DNA of 64,000 nt from Desulfoscipio geothermicus DSM 3669 (GCF_900115975.1 NZ_FOYM01000013.1:1-64000); one strand, 5' to 3'. Shown: positions 8,069-17,774, counted from the stretch's first letter. Numbers and translations are program-made. Notes: a model not told the origin generated them from the sequence alone.

Positions 8069-9922
8069 ATGCCCAAAATTATGGTGTTGAATGAACAGAC
8101 GGCTTGCCGCATTGCCGCCGGCGAAGTGGTGGAACGTCCTGTTTCCGTGGTCAAGGAATTGGTGGAGAATTCTCTGGATGCCGGGGCGGATTTGGTCAAC
8201 ATATCCATAACCGGCGGTGGTATTGAATCAATTACGGTGGTGGATAACGGTTGTGGGATTAGCCAGGAGGATACCCCCCTGGCTTTTCAGCGCCATGCCA
8301 CCAGCAAGATAAAGAATGCTGCCGATCTGGACCGCATTACCACCCTGGGGTTCAGGGGGGAAGCGTTGCCCAGCATTGCCGCGGTGGCGGACTTAACTAT
8401 CAAAACCAGGACACCGGAAAGTAGCGAAGGGTACTACATGCATATCCGGGGCGGTAATATGCTGGACAGCGGGCCGGCCGGATGTCCGGTGGGGACAAGT
8501 ATCAAGGTCAAGGATTTATTTTACAATACCCCGGCTCGCCGGAAATACTTAAAGTCCAAATCCACCGAGGGCGGACTGATTAACGACCTGGTTTATAAAA
8601 TGGCACTTGTCCGGCCTCGGGTGAGGTTTGTTTTTATACACAACGGCAGGGAAGTATTACGTTCGCCGGGGTCGGGAAATATACCGGATGTACTGGCTGC
8701 AGTTTACGGCTTGCGGGCGGCGAAATTAATGCTGCCGGTAAACGTCGTGGAGGCCGGAATAGAAATTGACGGTTATGTTGGCAAACCGGAATTGAGCCGC
8801 AGTACGAGGCAGCAAATAACCGTGGCGGTAAACGGTAGAACGGTGCGCAGCACAACGGTCAACCTGGCCCTGGAAGACGCTTACCGGGGTCTACTCACCG
8901 TGGGGCGCCATCCGGTGGCTGTACTGTCGATCCGGTTGTCACCGGAAAAATTGGACGTAAATATTCACCCGGCCAAGATGGAAATAAAAATGGACCGTGA
9001 GGAAGAATTAAGGTCACTGGTAGCCCGGGCGGTGCGCAGCGTATTGCGGGACACAAATTTGACGCCGGTAATAAGCGGTGTGGCCCCCAGGACCCCCAAA
9101 ATGGCGCCTACCGCCGAACCGTTTAAATTGGATTTGCCGGTGCCGCAACTTGTAGAAACGCTTCCGCGTGCGGAACCGGCGGCGGCAGCATCGGGGACGT
9201 CGGAAGAGGGGCGGACCAATATGGATGAGCATTCCTCTGGTCTCCAACCGGTGTCCGGGGCTGATGAAACTTCTAATGAGAGGTCAGCGGTTGCCGGAGA
9301 AGTCGGGCAGGTGGCTGAAGTGCCGGCCGGATACCGGCGGACACATTTTCCGGATTTACGGGTTGCCGGGCAACTAATGAACGCTTATATCGCCGCCGAG
9401 GGCGAGGGTGGAGTATACATTATTGACCAGCACGCCGCCCATGAACGTATTTTATTCGAAAAGTATATCGGTATGCCGGGAAAAGCGGCGCCCGAAGTGC
9501 AATATTTACTTGCGCCGGTTAATATCAATTTGAATAATAGTGAAAAGGAATTACTCAGGGAATATAAAACCAGTTTAAAAGATCTGGGGTTTATTTTTGA
9601 AGACTTTGGTCGGAATAACTATTTATTACGTGGCATTCCGGCTCATTTTTCGCCAGGCGAAAGTGAACGGCTGGTCATGGATATGGTTGAAGAGATACTG
9701 GAACAGGGCAGGGTTAGCAAAGTAGCAGTGGAATATGCCATGGCAGCGCTGCTGGCGTGCAAGGCGGCGGTAAAAGCGGGGGAAAGTCTGACCATGGAGG
9801 CCATGCAGTCCCTGGTGGATCGGTTGGCCCTGGCTGATGAGCCGTACACCTGTCCCCACGGCCGCCCGACAATAGTATCCTTTACCCGTCGGGAGTTGGA
9901 TGCCATGTTTAAACGCACTTGA
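8069..9922 (+). CDS. mutL: DNA mismatch repair endonuclease MutL
   Basis: GHKL-ATPase partner of MutS. The N-terminal ATPase motifs are GEVVERP / ENSLDAGA, DNGCGI and GFRGEALPSIA. The C-terminal domain keeps the metal-binding endonuclease motif DQHAAHERILFE (near residue 463), plus ACKAAVKAG and CPHGRPT, so this is a nicking MutL as in organisms without MutH. A variable linker of about 100 residues separates the domains. The reading frame is open from 8042, but ATG 8069 gives the canonical N-terminus (MPKIMVLNEQ), has GGAAGGG upstream and avoids overlap with the deacetylase gene, so I chose it (617 residues). Confidence 0.96.
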   Translation: MPKIMVLNEQTACRIAAGEVVERPVSVVKELVENSLDAGADLVNISITGGGIESITVVDNGCGISQEDTPLAFQRHATSKIKNAADLDRITTLGFRGEALPSIAAVADLTIKTRTPESSEGYYMHIRGGNMLDSGPAGCPVGTSIKVKDLFYNTPARRKYLKSKSTEGGLINDLVYKMALVRPRVRFVFIHNGREVLRSPGSGNIPDVLAAVYGLRAAKLMLPVNVVEAGIEIDGYVGKPELSRSTRQQITVAVNGRTVRSTTVNLALEDAYRGLLTVGRHPVAVLSIRLSPEKLDVNIHPAKMEIKMDREEELRSLVARAVRSVLRDTNLTPVISGVAPRTPKMAPTAEPFKLDLPVPQLVETLPRAEPAAAASGTSEEGRTNMDEHSSGLQPVSGADETSNERSAVAGEVGQVAEVPAGYRRTHFPDLRVAGQLMNAYIAAEGEGGVYIIDQHAAHERILFEKYIGMPGKAAPEVQYLLAPVNINLNNSEKELLREYKTSLKDLGFIFEDFGRNNYLLRGIPAHFSPGESERLVMDMVEEILEQGRVSKVAVEYAMAALLACKAAVKAGESLTMEAMQSLVDRLALADEPYTCPHGRPTIVSFTRRELDAMFKRT

Positions 9923-9936
9923 CCGGGGGGATTTTT

Positions 9937-10741
9937 TTGGCCGGATGGGATAAGCTGCCTGGTATAGTGACAACCTCACTCAAGGCCCGGGGGGAACAAT
10001 TGGCGCTGGCCGCCCGCATCAGTGCCCAGACCGGACTGCCCCTGGTGCCCAGGGGTAAAAAAGCTGTCGAAGAGCTGGCCGGTGAGTGGAACGCGGTCCA
10101 TGTGATAGTGGTCAAGGCCGGAAAGGTGGCCTGCATTACCGGCCAGTATGAGTTTTTTTTTCACCCCGGCATGTCCGCCTTGCGTATAAAGGAGATAAAA
10201 TCAGGGAAAAATGATACGATGATTAATGCTATGAATTTGCAGCCGGGGCAGCGATTGCTGGATTGTACCCTGGGTTTGGGCAGTGATGCCATAGTGGCCA
10301 GTTATGTGCTGGGAAAAGAAGGCGTGGTGGTGGGGTTGGAGTCGTCTCCCATTGTAGCGGCCATAGTGCGTCACGGTATGCAGACCTACCGGAAGGCGGC
10401 TCGGGAGGTATTGGATGCCATGCAACGGGTGGTGGTGCAAAACGAAGACCATCGTAGGTTACTGGAGGTTTTACCCGATAATAGATATGATGTGGTTTAT
10501 TTTGATCCCATGTTTCGGTTGCCGCAGATGAAATCAAGCGGTATCAACGCCTTTCGGCCGCTGGCCGATCATCGCCCCCTGACGCCGGAAATTATCACTC
10601 AGGCGATGCGGGTAGCCGCGCGGCGGGTGGTGGTCAAGGACAGCAAGCGGGGCAGCGTGTTGCATAAACTTGGTTTTAATCGTTTTGAGGGGGGGGGGAA
10701 ACGCGCCGGTGATATATGGCATTATGACCAAGGGCGATTGA
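9937..10741 (+). CDS. Class I SAM-dependent methyltransferase, frameshifted near its C-terminus
   Basis: A Rossmann methyltransferase of unknown target of the kind often found just before miaA. The SAM site is LLDCTLGLGSDAI (near residue 107) and the post-motif is DVVYFDPMF. The likely start is TTG 9937, six bases after GGGGGG; the frame is open from 9919, overlapping the mutL stop. As sequenced, the frame runs on through miaA to give one 596-residue product. Removing one G from the ten-G run (10689-10698) instead gives a C-terminus with PVIYGIMTKGD and a TGA stop at 10739-10741, just before the miaA start. I therefore treat the fusion as a one-base indel, either a sequencing error or a real frameshift. 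Confidence 0.75.
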
Positions 10742-10752
10742 CGGGGGATATT

Positions 10753-11709
10753 ATGAACACCAGAGAAAAAATACCGCTATTGATCATCGCCGGCCCCACT
10801 GCCACGGGAAAAACCGCGGTTGCGGTCAGGGTGGCGCAACACCTGGCGGGCGAGGTGGTATCGGCGGATTCAATGCAGATTTACCGCTACATGAATATTG
10901 GAACAGCTAAGCCTACTGTCGCGGAAATGGGGGGTGTGCCGCATCATTTAATAGATGTGGTCGATCCCGATGCTGATTTTACGGTGGCCAATTTTCAGGC
11001 GCTGGCCAGGCAGGCTATTCAAGATATTCATCAACGCGGCAAATTGCCGCTGTTGGTGGGCGGTACAGGGTTTTATATCGACGCCGTGATTTACAACTAT
11101 GATTTTAGTGCCGCGGCGGCGAATGAGGAGTTAAGAGCGCATTATAAGCATTTGGCCGAGCAAAAAGGAAATGATGCTGTACATGATGAACTACGGCAGG
11201 TGGATCCGGAAACAGCCGCCCGTATTCACGTCAATGATTTAAAAAGAACCATCCGCGCGTTGGAAATATATTATCAAACCGGCGTTAAGGGAGCCATGTT
11301 TCGCGAAAAAAATAAAGTGGCGTACCCGGGTTATGACATATTATTTGGGGGACTTTATTACGAACGGGACAAATTGTACAAGAGAATTGAGGCCCGGGTG
11401 GACCGGATGGTCGCCGAAGGGCTGGTGCGGGAGGTCAGGGGATTATTGGATGCCGGTTATCACCGGGGATTGGTTTCCATGCAGGGGTTGGGATATAAAG
11501 AAATCATCGGTTTTTTAAATAATGAATATTCCCTGGCGGAAGCAGTGCATATGCTAAAAAGAAATACCAGACGTTTTGCCAAGCGGCAGTTGACTTGGTT
11601 CAAACGTTATAGTAACATCAAATGGATAGATATGGAGAAATATGATACAATAGACAGTGTTGCAGGGGTAATTGAGGAATACGTGGCGGCGCAATTTCCA
11701 AATCGGTAG
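10753..11709 (+). CDS. miaA: tRNA dimethylallyltransferase MiaA
   Basis: Transfers a dimethylallyl group to N6 of A37 in UNN-reading tRNAs, making the substrate of MiaB. The P-loop is AGPTATGKT, followed by the family signature SADSMQIYRYMNIGTAKPT and the GGTGFYID loop; the roughly 318-residue length is normal. ATG 10753 gives the expected N-terminus, and a GGGGG stretch at 10742-10746 serves as ribosome site. It is in frame with the upstream methyltransferase only because of the G-run. hfq follows after 33 bases, a very common bacterial pairing. Confidence 0.95.
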   Translation: MNTREKIPLLIIAGPTATGKTAVAVRVAQHLAGEVVSADSMQIYRYMNIGTAKPTVAEMGGVPHHLIDVVDPDADFTVANFQALARQAIQDIHQRGKLPLLVGGTGFYIDAVIYNYDFSAAAANEELRAHYKHLAEQKGNDAVHDELRQVDPETAARIHVNDLKRTIRALEIYYQTGVKGAMFREKNKVAYPGYDILFGGLYYERDKLYKRIEARVDRMVAEGLVREVRGLLDAGYHRGLVSMQGLGYKEIIGFLNNEYSLAEAVHMLKRNTRRFAKRQLTWFKRYSNIKWIDMEKYDTIDSVAGVIEEYVAAQFPNR

Positions 11710-11742
11710 AAAGAAAAAATATACATATATGGAGGGAATTTT

Positions 11743-11982
11743 ATGACCAAGCCCCAAATAAATCTACAGGATGCATTTTTAAACCAGGTTAGGAAGGACA
11801 ATATTCCGGTTACCATCTTTCTGGTAAATGGCTTTCAGTTGAAGGGTATGGTAAAGGGTTTTGATAATTTCACTGTGATCATGGAAAGTGACGGCAAGCA
11901 AATGATGGTCTACAAACATGCCATCTCCACTGTAAGTCCCATGAAACCGGTGAATACGTCCTTTTCGGAAACAAAAGCTTAA
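11743..11982 (+). CDS. hfq: RNA chaperone Hfq
   Basis: A 79-residue Sm-like hexameric RNA chaperone. Sm1 is in residues about 8-45 ([14 protein letters not shown] ... VNGFQLKG) and Sm2 ends in YKHAIST, the hallmark of bacterial Hfq. There is no long C-terminal tail, as usual in Firmicutes. It has a strong GGAGG site. It follows miaA and is closed by an intrinsic terminator, the standard arrangement. Confidence 0.97.
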   Translation: MTKPQINLQDAFLNQVRKDNIPVTIFLVNGFQLKGMVKGFDNFTVIMESDGKQMMVYKHAISTVSPMKPVNTSFSETKA

Positions 11983-11991
11983 TCACGATCC

Positions 11992-12020
11992 AGTCTCTCT
12001 TTGTGAGAGACTTTAATTTT
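11992..12020 (+). terminator. Intrinsic terminator after hfq
   Basis: An 8-bp stem (AGTCTCTC 11992-11999 with GAGAGACT 12005-12012) and a 5-base loop, followed by TTAATTTTT. Confidence 0.85.
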
Positions 12021-12075
12021 TGGGCAGTTTCACCGCACGGGGCGCATAAACATTTATAAAAAGGCGCCCGTTGAG

Positions 12076-13047
12076 GTGAAGGAATTGGTAAAAATAAAAA
12101 TGTGGCATGCTTCCGGTGATAAGAATACCGCCATAGCTGAGCAAAACGATCAGGCAGTCAGCGGCAGCGACAGGCTGAAATTAATTCCGGAAAGGCACGG
12201 GGCAAAGGTTAATGATGCCGGCGAAAAAATAAAGGAGATAATGCAGGAACTGGAATCGCTGGTGGGATTGGATAATGTAAAAAAGCACATAAATGAAATA
12301 TATGCCTTCGTAGAAATTCAAAAACGTCGCTCCCGCGAAAAATTACACACCGAAGCCCAGGTGCTGCACATGGTTTTCAAGGGCAACCCGGGCACAGGAA
12401 AAACCACGGTGGCCAGAATACTGGGCAAGTTGTTCCGGCAGGCGGGCATTTTACCCAAAGGCCATTTACTGGAAGTTGAACGGGCCGACCTGGTGGGGGA
12501 GTACATCGGTCATACCGCCCAGAAAACCAGGGAACAAATTAAAAAATCCCAGGGGGGCATCTTGTTTATTGACGAGGCCTATTCCCTGGCCCGGGGCGGG
12601 GAAAAAGATTTCGGCAAGGAAGCCATTGATACGCTGGTCAAGGGCATGGAAGACTATAAGGATAACCTGGTTATAATTTTGGCCGGTTACAAGGAAGAAA
12701 TGAACCGGTTTATGCAAACCAATCCCGGCCTGCGCTCACGGTTCCCCATCCATATTAATTTTCCTGATTATTCAACGGAGGAGTTGCTGGCCATTGCCGA
12801 CATGATGTTGAAACAGCGGCAGTACAGATTATCGGGCGGTGGCCGGGAAGAGTTGCGTCTGATCATAGAATCCATGTCCCGGTTACATGAGCATAACGGC
12901 AACGCCAGGCTGGTGCGCAACCTTATCGAAAGGGCCATGCGCGTGCAAGCGGTGCGCTTGATTGGCATGCCGGAACTGACCAGAGAGGATTTGATGGTCA
13001 TCAATCGGGAAGACATGGTCGGCGCGCGGGACAGTATACAGAATTAA
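12076..13047 (+). CDS. spoVK: SpoVK-type AAA ATPase (stage V sporulation protein K)
   Basis: A CbbX/SpoVK-type AAA+ ATPase. In Bacillus, SpoVK is made in the mother cell and is needed for spore maturation. The N-terminal about 50 residues are variable. The AAA core has Walker A GNPGTGKTT (near residue 104), Walker B GILFIDEAYSL, and the arginine region GLRSRFP. The frame opens at GTG 12076, but TTG 12085 has better spacing from GAGGTG, so the true start may lie nine bases later. The order hfq-spoVK-ynbB matches Bacillus subtilis. Confidence 0.88.
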   Translation: MKELVKIKMWHASGDKNTAIAEQNDQAVSGSDRLKLIPERHGAKVNDAGEKIKEIMQELESLVGLDNVKKHINEIYAFVEIQKRRSREKLHTEAQVLHMVFKGNPGTGKTTVARILGKLFRQAGILPKGHLLEVERADLVGEYIGHTAQKTREQIKKSQGGILFIDEAYSLARGGEKDFGKEAIDTLVKGMEDYKDNLVIILAGYKEEMNRFMQTNPGLRSRFPIHINFPDYSTEELLAIADMMLKQRQYRLSGGGREELRLIIESMSRLHEHNGNARLVRNLIERAMRVQAVRLIGMPELTREDLMVINREDMVGARDSIQN

Positions 13048-13081
13048 TGTGCAAAGAATGCTAAGGGGTGAACAGAGTTAA

Positions 13082-14320
13082 TTGAAGGATTTGCAGTCTA
13101 TTGCCGCTGAAATTGACGAAAAAGCAGGGGAAATATATCGTGAGCTGGCCCCGGTGGAATTAGCCAACCACCGTAAAGTGCTGAATGCTTTCCGGGAAGC
13201 CAGGGTAAGTTCCTTTCATCTCCGGGGTTCCACCGGTTACGGATACGATGATGACGGCCGGGAAGCATTGGAAAAAGTATTCGCCCGGGTATTCGGGGCC
13301 GAAGATGCGCTGGTGCGCGGGCAAATTGTCAGCGGCACCCACGCTATTGCCCTGTGCTTGTATGGGACATTGAGACCCGGTGACCAGTTGCTGGCGGTAC
13401 AGGGAAAACCGTATGATACGCTGGAAAAAATAATCGGCGCCCGGGTAGAGTCTGAGGGTTCGTTAACCGGTATGGGTGTTTATTACCGGCAAGTTGATTT
13501 ATTGCCCAACGGTGAACTGGACTGGACAAGCATTGATGCAGCGCTGCGGCAGCCGGTAAAAATGGTGCTGGTGCAGCGGTCCTGTGGTTATAGTACCAGA
13601 CCGTCCCTAAAGATGGACGAACTGGACAAGCTTTGCCTGTTTATAAAGCAAAGGCAGCCGGAGGCAATTATTTTTGTGGATAACTGTTACGGTGAATTTG
13701 TGGAGGCATCTGAGCCGCCTGAACACGGCGCCGATATTATGGCCGGCTCGCTGATCAAAAACCCGGGTGGCGGTCTGGCACCCACCGGTGGTTACGTGGT
13801 GGGTAGGAAAAAATTGGTCGAGATGGCAGCCCACCGGCTGACCGCGCCGGGCATCGGTGCCGAAGTCGGGCCGACGCTGGGCTGGCAGCAGCAGTTCTTT
13901 CAGGGGTTTTATCTTGCCCCGCACGTGGTTATGGAGGCTTTGCGCGGCGCAATTTGGGGGGCGCTGTTTTTTCAAAAACTGGGCTTTGAAGTATATCCGG
14001 CCCCGTTGGACCGCCGGACTGACATCATTCAGGCGGTGGTACTGGGCTCGGCGGAGCGGCTGCAGGCATTTTGTCGGGGCGTGCAGGGCGCGTCGCCGGT
14101 GGACAGCCACGTTTCGCCGGTTCCTTCACCCATTCCCGGCTACAATCACCCGGTAATTATGGCTGCCGGTACCTTTGTGCAGGGAGCTTCGCTGGAATTT
14201 ACCGCCGATGCCCCGGTCAAGGAGCCTTACGTGGTTTATTTCCAGGGCGGGCTTTCCATGATGTATACCAGGCTGGGCCTGTTGGCTGCGGCCCGGGAAA
14301 TCTTGCAGGGTGAGGAATAA
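13082..14320 (+). CDS. YnbB-like PLP enzyme (methionine gamma-lyase family / aluminium-resistance type)
   Basis: A fold-type I PLP-dependent enzyme of 412 residues, similar to B. subtilis YnbB, whose substrate is uncertain. The PLP lysine is expected in MAGSLIKNPGGG (near residue 225); a cofactor aspartate fits FVDNCYGEF. The start is TTG 13082 after AAGGGGTG. It shares the hfq-spoVK-ynbB order of Bacillus. The last base of its stop codon is the first base of the next gene's ATG, so the LysR regulator is translationally coupled. Confidence 0.82.
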   Translation: MKDLQSIAAEIDEKAGEIYRELAPVELANHRKVLNAFREARVSSFHLRGSTGYGYDDDGREALEKVFARVFGAEDALVRGQIVSGTHAIALCLYGTLRPGDQLLAVQGKPYDTLEKIIGARVESEGSLTGMGVYYRQVDLLPNGELDWTSIDAALRQPVKMVLVQRSCGYSTRPSLKMDELDKLCLFIKQRQPEAIIFVDNCYGEFVEASEPPEHGADIMAGSLIKNPGGGLAPTGGYVVGRKKLVEMAAHRLTAPGIGAEVGPTLGWQQQFFQGFYLAPHVVMEALRGAIWGALFFQKLGFEVYPAPLDRRTDIIQAVVLGSAERLQAFCRGVQGASPVDSHVSPVPSPIPGYNHPVIMAAGTFVQGASLEFTADAPVKEPYVVYFQGGLSMMYTRLGLLAAAREILQGEE

Positions 14321-15228
14321 TGAATTTCAAGCAACTGGAAGCTTTTGTTCGGGTGGCGGAATTACAAAGTTTCACCCGGGCGGCCAGACAACTTTACATG
14401 AGCCAGCCGGCCATAAGTTTTCAGATCAAAGCACTGGAGGAGGACCTGCAGGTTACGCTTTTTCAACGTAATGAAAAAAAGGTAACCCTCACAGAGGCGG
14501 GCCGGTTGCTTTATCCCGAGGCTAAACAAATGCTGGGCCATTTTGAGAGAATCAGGACGGGGTTGGAGGCGCTGCGCGGCCTGAAAGTGGGACGCCTGGT
14601 GATCGGGGCCAGCACCATCCCGGGGGAATACCTGCTGCCCGCATGCGTGGGCTTGTATCGCCAAAAATATCCCGGGATAAGGGTAAGTTTACGTATTGCG
14701 GGCAGTGGAGACGTGTTGCGCTGGGTGCAGGAAAGGGAAATCGACCTGGGGGTGGTGGGTACGGCTTCCGGGGCGGATAACCTGGAATTTATCAGGTGGC
14801 TAAGTGATGAACTCGTTTTGATCGTGCCGCCGGGGCATGTCTGGTCAGGGAAAAGCATTAATATTGACCAGTTGTTGGGTGAAAAATTAATCGTGCGGGA
14901 AGAGGGGTCGGGTACCCGCAGAACAGTGGAGCAAATTTTGTCCCGAAACGGGTTGGCTGTGGAAAAACTGGCTGTAGAAATGGAACTGGGCAGTACCAGG
15001 GCGGTAATCAGCGCCGTGGAAGCGGGTTTGGGCGTGGGGTTTGTTTCCCGGTTGGCCGCCGCTAACGCGCTGGCTGCCGGCAAGCTGGGCGAGGCCGGGC
15101 TGAAAGGTATTGATTTGACCCGGAATTTTTTCCTGACCCGTTATTCCCCGGGCTTGGTTAATTATGCCGCCGATGCATTCATAGATTTTCTCGGTCGATT
15201 TTCCGCCATCGGGGATATTAAGGAATAA
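14320..15228 (+). CDS. LysR-family transcriptional regulator
   Basis: A 302-residue LysR regulator. The N-terminal winged HTH is canonical (residues about 3-60, LEAFVRVAELQSFTRAA ... SQPAISFQIKALE), followed by the periplasmic-binding-like effector domain. It overlaps the ynbB-like stop by one base. Unusually for LysR proteins it is not divergent from its neighbour, so its target is not obvious from position. An 11-bp hairpin that includes its stop codon closes the transcript. The effector is unknown. Confidence 0.9.
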   Translation: MNFKQLEAFVRVAELQSFTRAARQLYMSQPAISFQIKALEEDLQVTLFQRNEKKVTLTEAGRLLYPEAKQMLGHFERIRTGLEALRGLKVGRLVIGASTIPGEYLLPACVGLYRQKYPGIRVSLRIAGSGDVLRWVQEREIDLGVVGTASGADNLEFIRWLSDELVLIVPPGHVWSGKSINIDQLLGEKLIVREEGSGTRRTVEQILSRNGLAVEKLAVEMELGSTRAVISAVEAGLGVGFVSRLAAANALAAGKLGEAGLKGIDLTRNFFLTRYSPGLVNYAADAFIDFLGRFSAIGDIKE

Positions 15229-15251
15229 GCCTTGCTTGACGCAAGGCTTAT
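15225..15251 (+). terminator. Probable terminator overlapping the LysR stop codon
   Basis: An 11-bp perfect stem (ATAAGCCTTGC 15225-15235 with GCAAGGCTTAT 15241-15251) and a 5-base loop. The downstream tract AATTATTATAA is U-poor, so termination may be weak. Confidence 0.6.
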
Positions 15252-15305
15252 AATTATTATAAAGGAGCATAAAAATATTTTTAATTATCTATCTCTTTGG
15301 TTTGA

Positions 15306-16949
15306 GTGGTGCAAATGGAGATAAATTGGTTGTCTAATTTTAAACCCCTAACGTTACGTGCCAAAATGGCGGCATTTTCATTTCTGCTGGTGCTGGTGGC
15401 CATTTTAGTCGGGGGATTCTTGGTAATACAGAAAATTACCTATATGTTTGAAGAAGAAATGGGCTTGCGGGCGCTGGCCATTGCCCGCACCCTGGCCCAG
15501 ATGGATGAAATTCGCAATAATGTGGGCGCCCCTGGGGGTTGGGAAGTCATTCAGCCAATAGCGGAAAAAACCCGCCTGGCCACCGGGGTGGCGTATATTG
15601 TGGTGCTGGATATGCAAAAAATCAGGTACTCACACCCGGTGAAAGAACGTATTGGCAAAATGTTCACCGATAAGGATATCGGCGCGGCCCTGGCGAACCA
15701 TGAATACATATCCAGGGCGGAAGGGGTACTGGGCCCTTCGATTCGGGCCTTCGTACCGGTTAAAATCGAGGAAGGAAACCGCCAGGTGGGAGTGGTCGTA
15801 GTGGGTGTGCTTACCCCCACAGCGGTTCACATTATACGCAACGTACATGTGCAGATTTATTCCTTTCTGGCAGTGGGACTGTTGATTGGTTTGGCGGGCT
15901 CTTTATTCTTGGCCCGGAACATTAAGCGGGCCATGTTTAGCATGGAGCCGGCGGAAATTGCCAGGCTGTTGCAGGAAAGGACGGCCATTTTTCAAGCTAT
16001 GGGGGAGGGAGTGGTAGCCATAGACACTGACTGCCGGATAACTGTTCTGAACAATGAGGCGGCAAGGCTGCTGGGGGTAAAGGACAATGCCGTGGGTCGT
16101 CATATACACGAGTTGATACCCAATACCGGTTTGCCCGGGGTAATTGCCTCCGGAGCACCGGAGCATAATCAGGAAACGGTATTGCATAACACGGTGGTGA
16201 TCAGCAATCGACTGCCTGTCAGGGTTGCGGATGAAATCGTGGGGGCGGTGGCTACCTTCAGGGACAAAACGGAAGTCAACAACCTGGCGGAAGAACTAAC
16301 CGGCGTTAAAGCCTTTGTGGAAGCTCTGCGGGTGCAAAACCATGAGTATATGAATAAGTTACATACCATTGCCGGGTTGATTCAATTAAAGCATTACGAA
16401 CAGGCCCTTGATTACATTTTTGACATAACTGAGGAACAGCACAAGATCACGCAACTGGTCAGTAAAAAGATCAATGACTTTCGTCTGGCCGGTATGCTGC
16501 TTGGAAAATACGCCAGGGCCAAGGAATTAAAGATTGTTTTTGTCATTGATCGTCATAGCTGTTTGAACAAGCTGCCGGAAAGCATTAGCAGCAGCGTTTT
16601 GGTTATCATTGTGGGTAATTTGCTGGAAAACGCCTTTGATGCCGTGCGGGCTCAGGATGAAAAAAGGCGCAGAGTTTATTTCCGGATAAATGAAACGCCA
16701 GAAACATTAAATATCGTGGTAAGGGACTGGGGGGCGGGAATTGATCCCGGGATGGAAGAAAAAATATTTGACCATGGCTATTCAACCAAGGGAACGGGTA
16801 GGGGGATAGGCTTATACCTGGTCAGGAGAAACGTGTTGAATTTGGCCGGAGATATAAAAATTACGCGCCCGAAAGACGGCGGCGTAAAAATGGTGGTAAC
16901 TTTACCGGTAAAGAAAGATGCGGGGGTAAAAGACGATGACATCCATTGA
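15306..16949 (+). CDS. DcuS/CitA-type sensor histidine kinase
   Basis: A membrane sensor of the C4-dicarboxylate/citrate class, 547 residues. TM1 is about residues 20-40, an extracytoplasmic PDC/Cache-type domain about 42-175, TM2 about 178-198, and a cytoplasmic PAS about 215-325. The dimerisation helix has phospho-acceptor His in QNHEYMNKLHTI (near residue 345). The HATPase_c domain has the N box ENAFDAV and G boxes DWGAGID and GTGRGIGLYL. The start is GTG 15306 or ATG 15315; neither has a strong ribosome site. It overlaps the response regulator by 14 bases and precedes TRAP dicarboxylate-type transporter genes, its likely targets. Confidence 0.9.
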   Translation: MVQMEINWLSNFKPLTLRAKMAAFSFLLVLVAILVGGFLVIQKITYMFEEEMGLRALAIARTLAQMDEIRNNVGAPGGWEVIQPIAEKTRLATGVAYIVVLDMQKIRYSHPVKERIGKMFTDKDIGAALANHEYISRAEGVLGPSIRAFVPVKIEEGNRQVGVVVVGVLTPTAVHIIRNVHVQIYSFLAVGLLIGLAGSLFLARNIKRAMFSMEPAEIARLLQERTAIFQAMGEGVVAIDTDCRITVLNNEAARLLGVKDNAVGRHIHELIPNTGLPGVIASGAPEHNQETVLHNTVVISNRLPVRVADEIVGAVATFRDKTEVNNLAEELTGVKAFVEALRVQNHEYMNKLHTIAGLIQLKHYEQALDYIFDITEEQHKITQLVSKKINDFRLAGMLLGKYARAKELKIVFVIDRHSCLNKLPESISSSVLVIIVGNLLENAFDAVRAQDEKRRRVYFRINETPETLNIVVRDWGAGIDPGMEEKIFDHGYSTKGTGRGIGLYLVRRNVLNLAGDIKITRPKDGGVKMVVTLPVKKDAGVKDDDIH

Positions 16950-17640
16950 TGTTTTAATTGTAGAAGACGATCCCATGGTGGTGGAGGTCAACAGGGAATT
17001 TGTAAATGAAGTGCCGGGTTTTAAGGTGACCGGGATAGCCAAAACAGGGGTGGAAGCGCTGGAAATTATGCAAGTGCAGAATTTTAATCTGGCTTTACTG
17101 GATATTTACCTGCCCGATATGGACGGTTTTACTTTATTGCGGGAGTTCAGAAGAAACGGCCTGGCCATTGATGTAATCATGGTTACTGCCGTACAGGACG
17201 CTGAGGTGATACAAAACGTGTTCAGGTACGGCGCTGTGGATTATATTATCAAACCCTTCAAATTCAGCAGGCTGTGTAGCGCGCTGAAAGCTTATGCGGC
17301 CATGTATAACAGTTTTAATAATAAAACGGTGCTGGACCAAGCGGAACTGGACAGATTGGCATTTAAACGCAATACAGTACAGGATGCGGGGGAAATTTTG
17401 CCCAAGGGACTTAACGAGGTCACGTTGAAGCAAGTGTTGATGTGTCTGGTTAAAGAAACAAAACCCCTCTCGGCAGAGGAAGTGGCCGGGGAGTTGGGAT
17501 TGGCCCGCGTTACGGCCCGGCGATATCTGGAATACCTGGAGAGTGCGGGAAAGGTCAACGTGCAATTTAAGTATGGCTCTGTTGGTCGGCCGGTCAAGAA
17601 ATTTTCCCTTGCACATCATGTACATAAAGAACAAAATTAA
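16936..17640 (+). CDS. DcuR/CitB-type response regulator
   Basis: A two-component regulator of 234 residues. The N-terminal receiver domain has the acidic pair VEDDP, phospho-acceptor Asp in ALLDIYLPDMDG (near residue 55) and Lys in IIKPF. The C-terminal region has an HTH of the CitB/DcuR type (residues about 160-225). It overlaps the kinase gene, so the pair is co-translated. By family it would activate dicarboxylate or citrate uptake genes, and the TRAP genes lie directly downstream. Confidence 0.92.
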   Translation: MTSIDVLIVEDDPMVVEVNREFVNEVPGFKVTGIAKTGVEALEIMQVQNFNLALLDIYLPDMDGFTLLREFRRNGLAIDVIMVTAVQDAEVIQNVFRYGAVDYIIKPFKFSRLCSALKAYAAMYNSFNNKTVLDQAELDRLAFKRNTVQDAGEILPKGLNEVTLKQVLMCLVKETKPLSAEEVAGELGLARVTARRYLEYLESAGKVNVQFKYGSVGRPVKKFSLAHHVHKEQN

Positions 17641-17774
17641 CAATATGAACAAATTATTGTTGTCCTGGGCAATAAAAGATAAAATTAGTTTAGTAAATTA
17701 ACAGAAAAATTTAATAACTTATAAAATATTGAATTGTCTCTGCACAGGGGGGTGTAATGTTTGTTTAAAAATAC

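Noticed and set aside
9919-11709. A genuine methyltransferase-MiaA fusion protein.
   Set aside because: The joining depends on a ten-G run; dropping one G gives a natural stop and a separate miaA start with a ribosome site.
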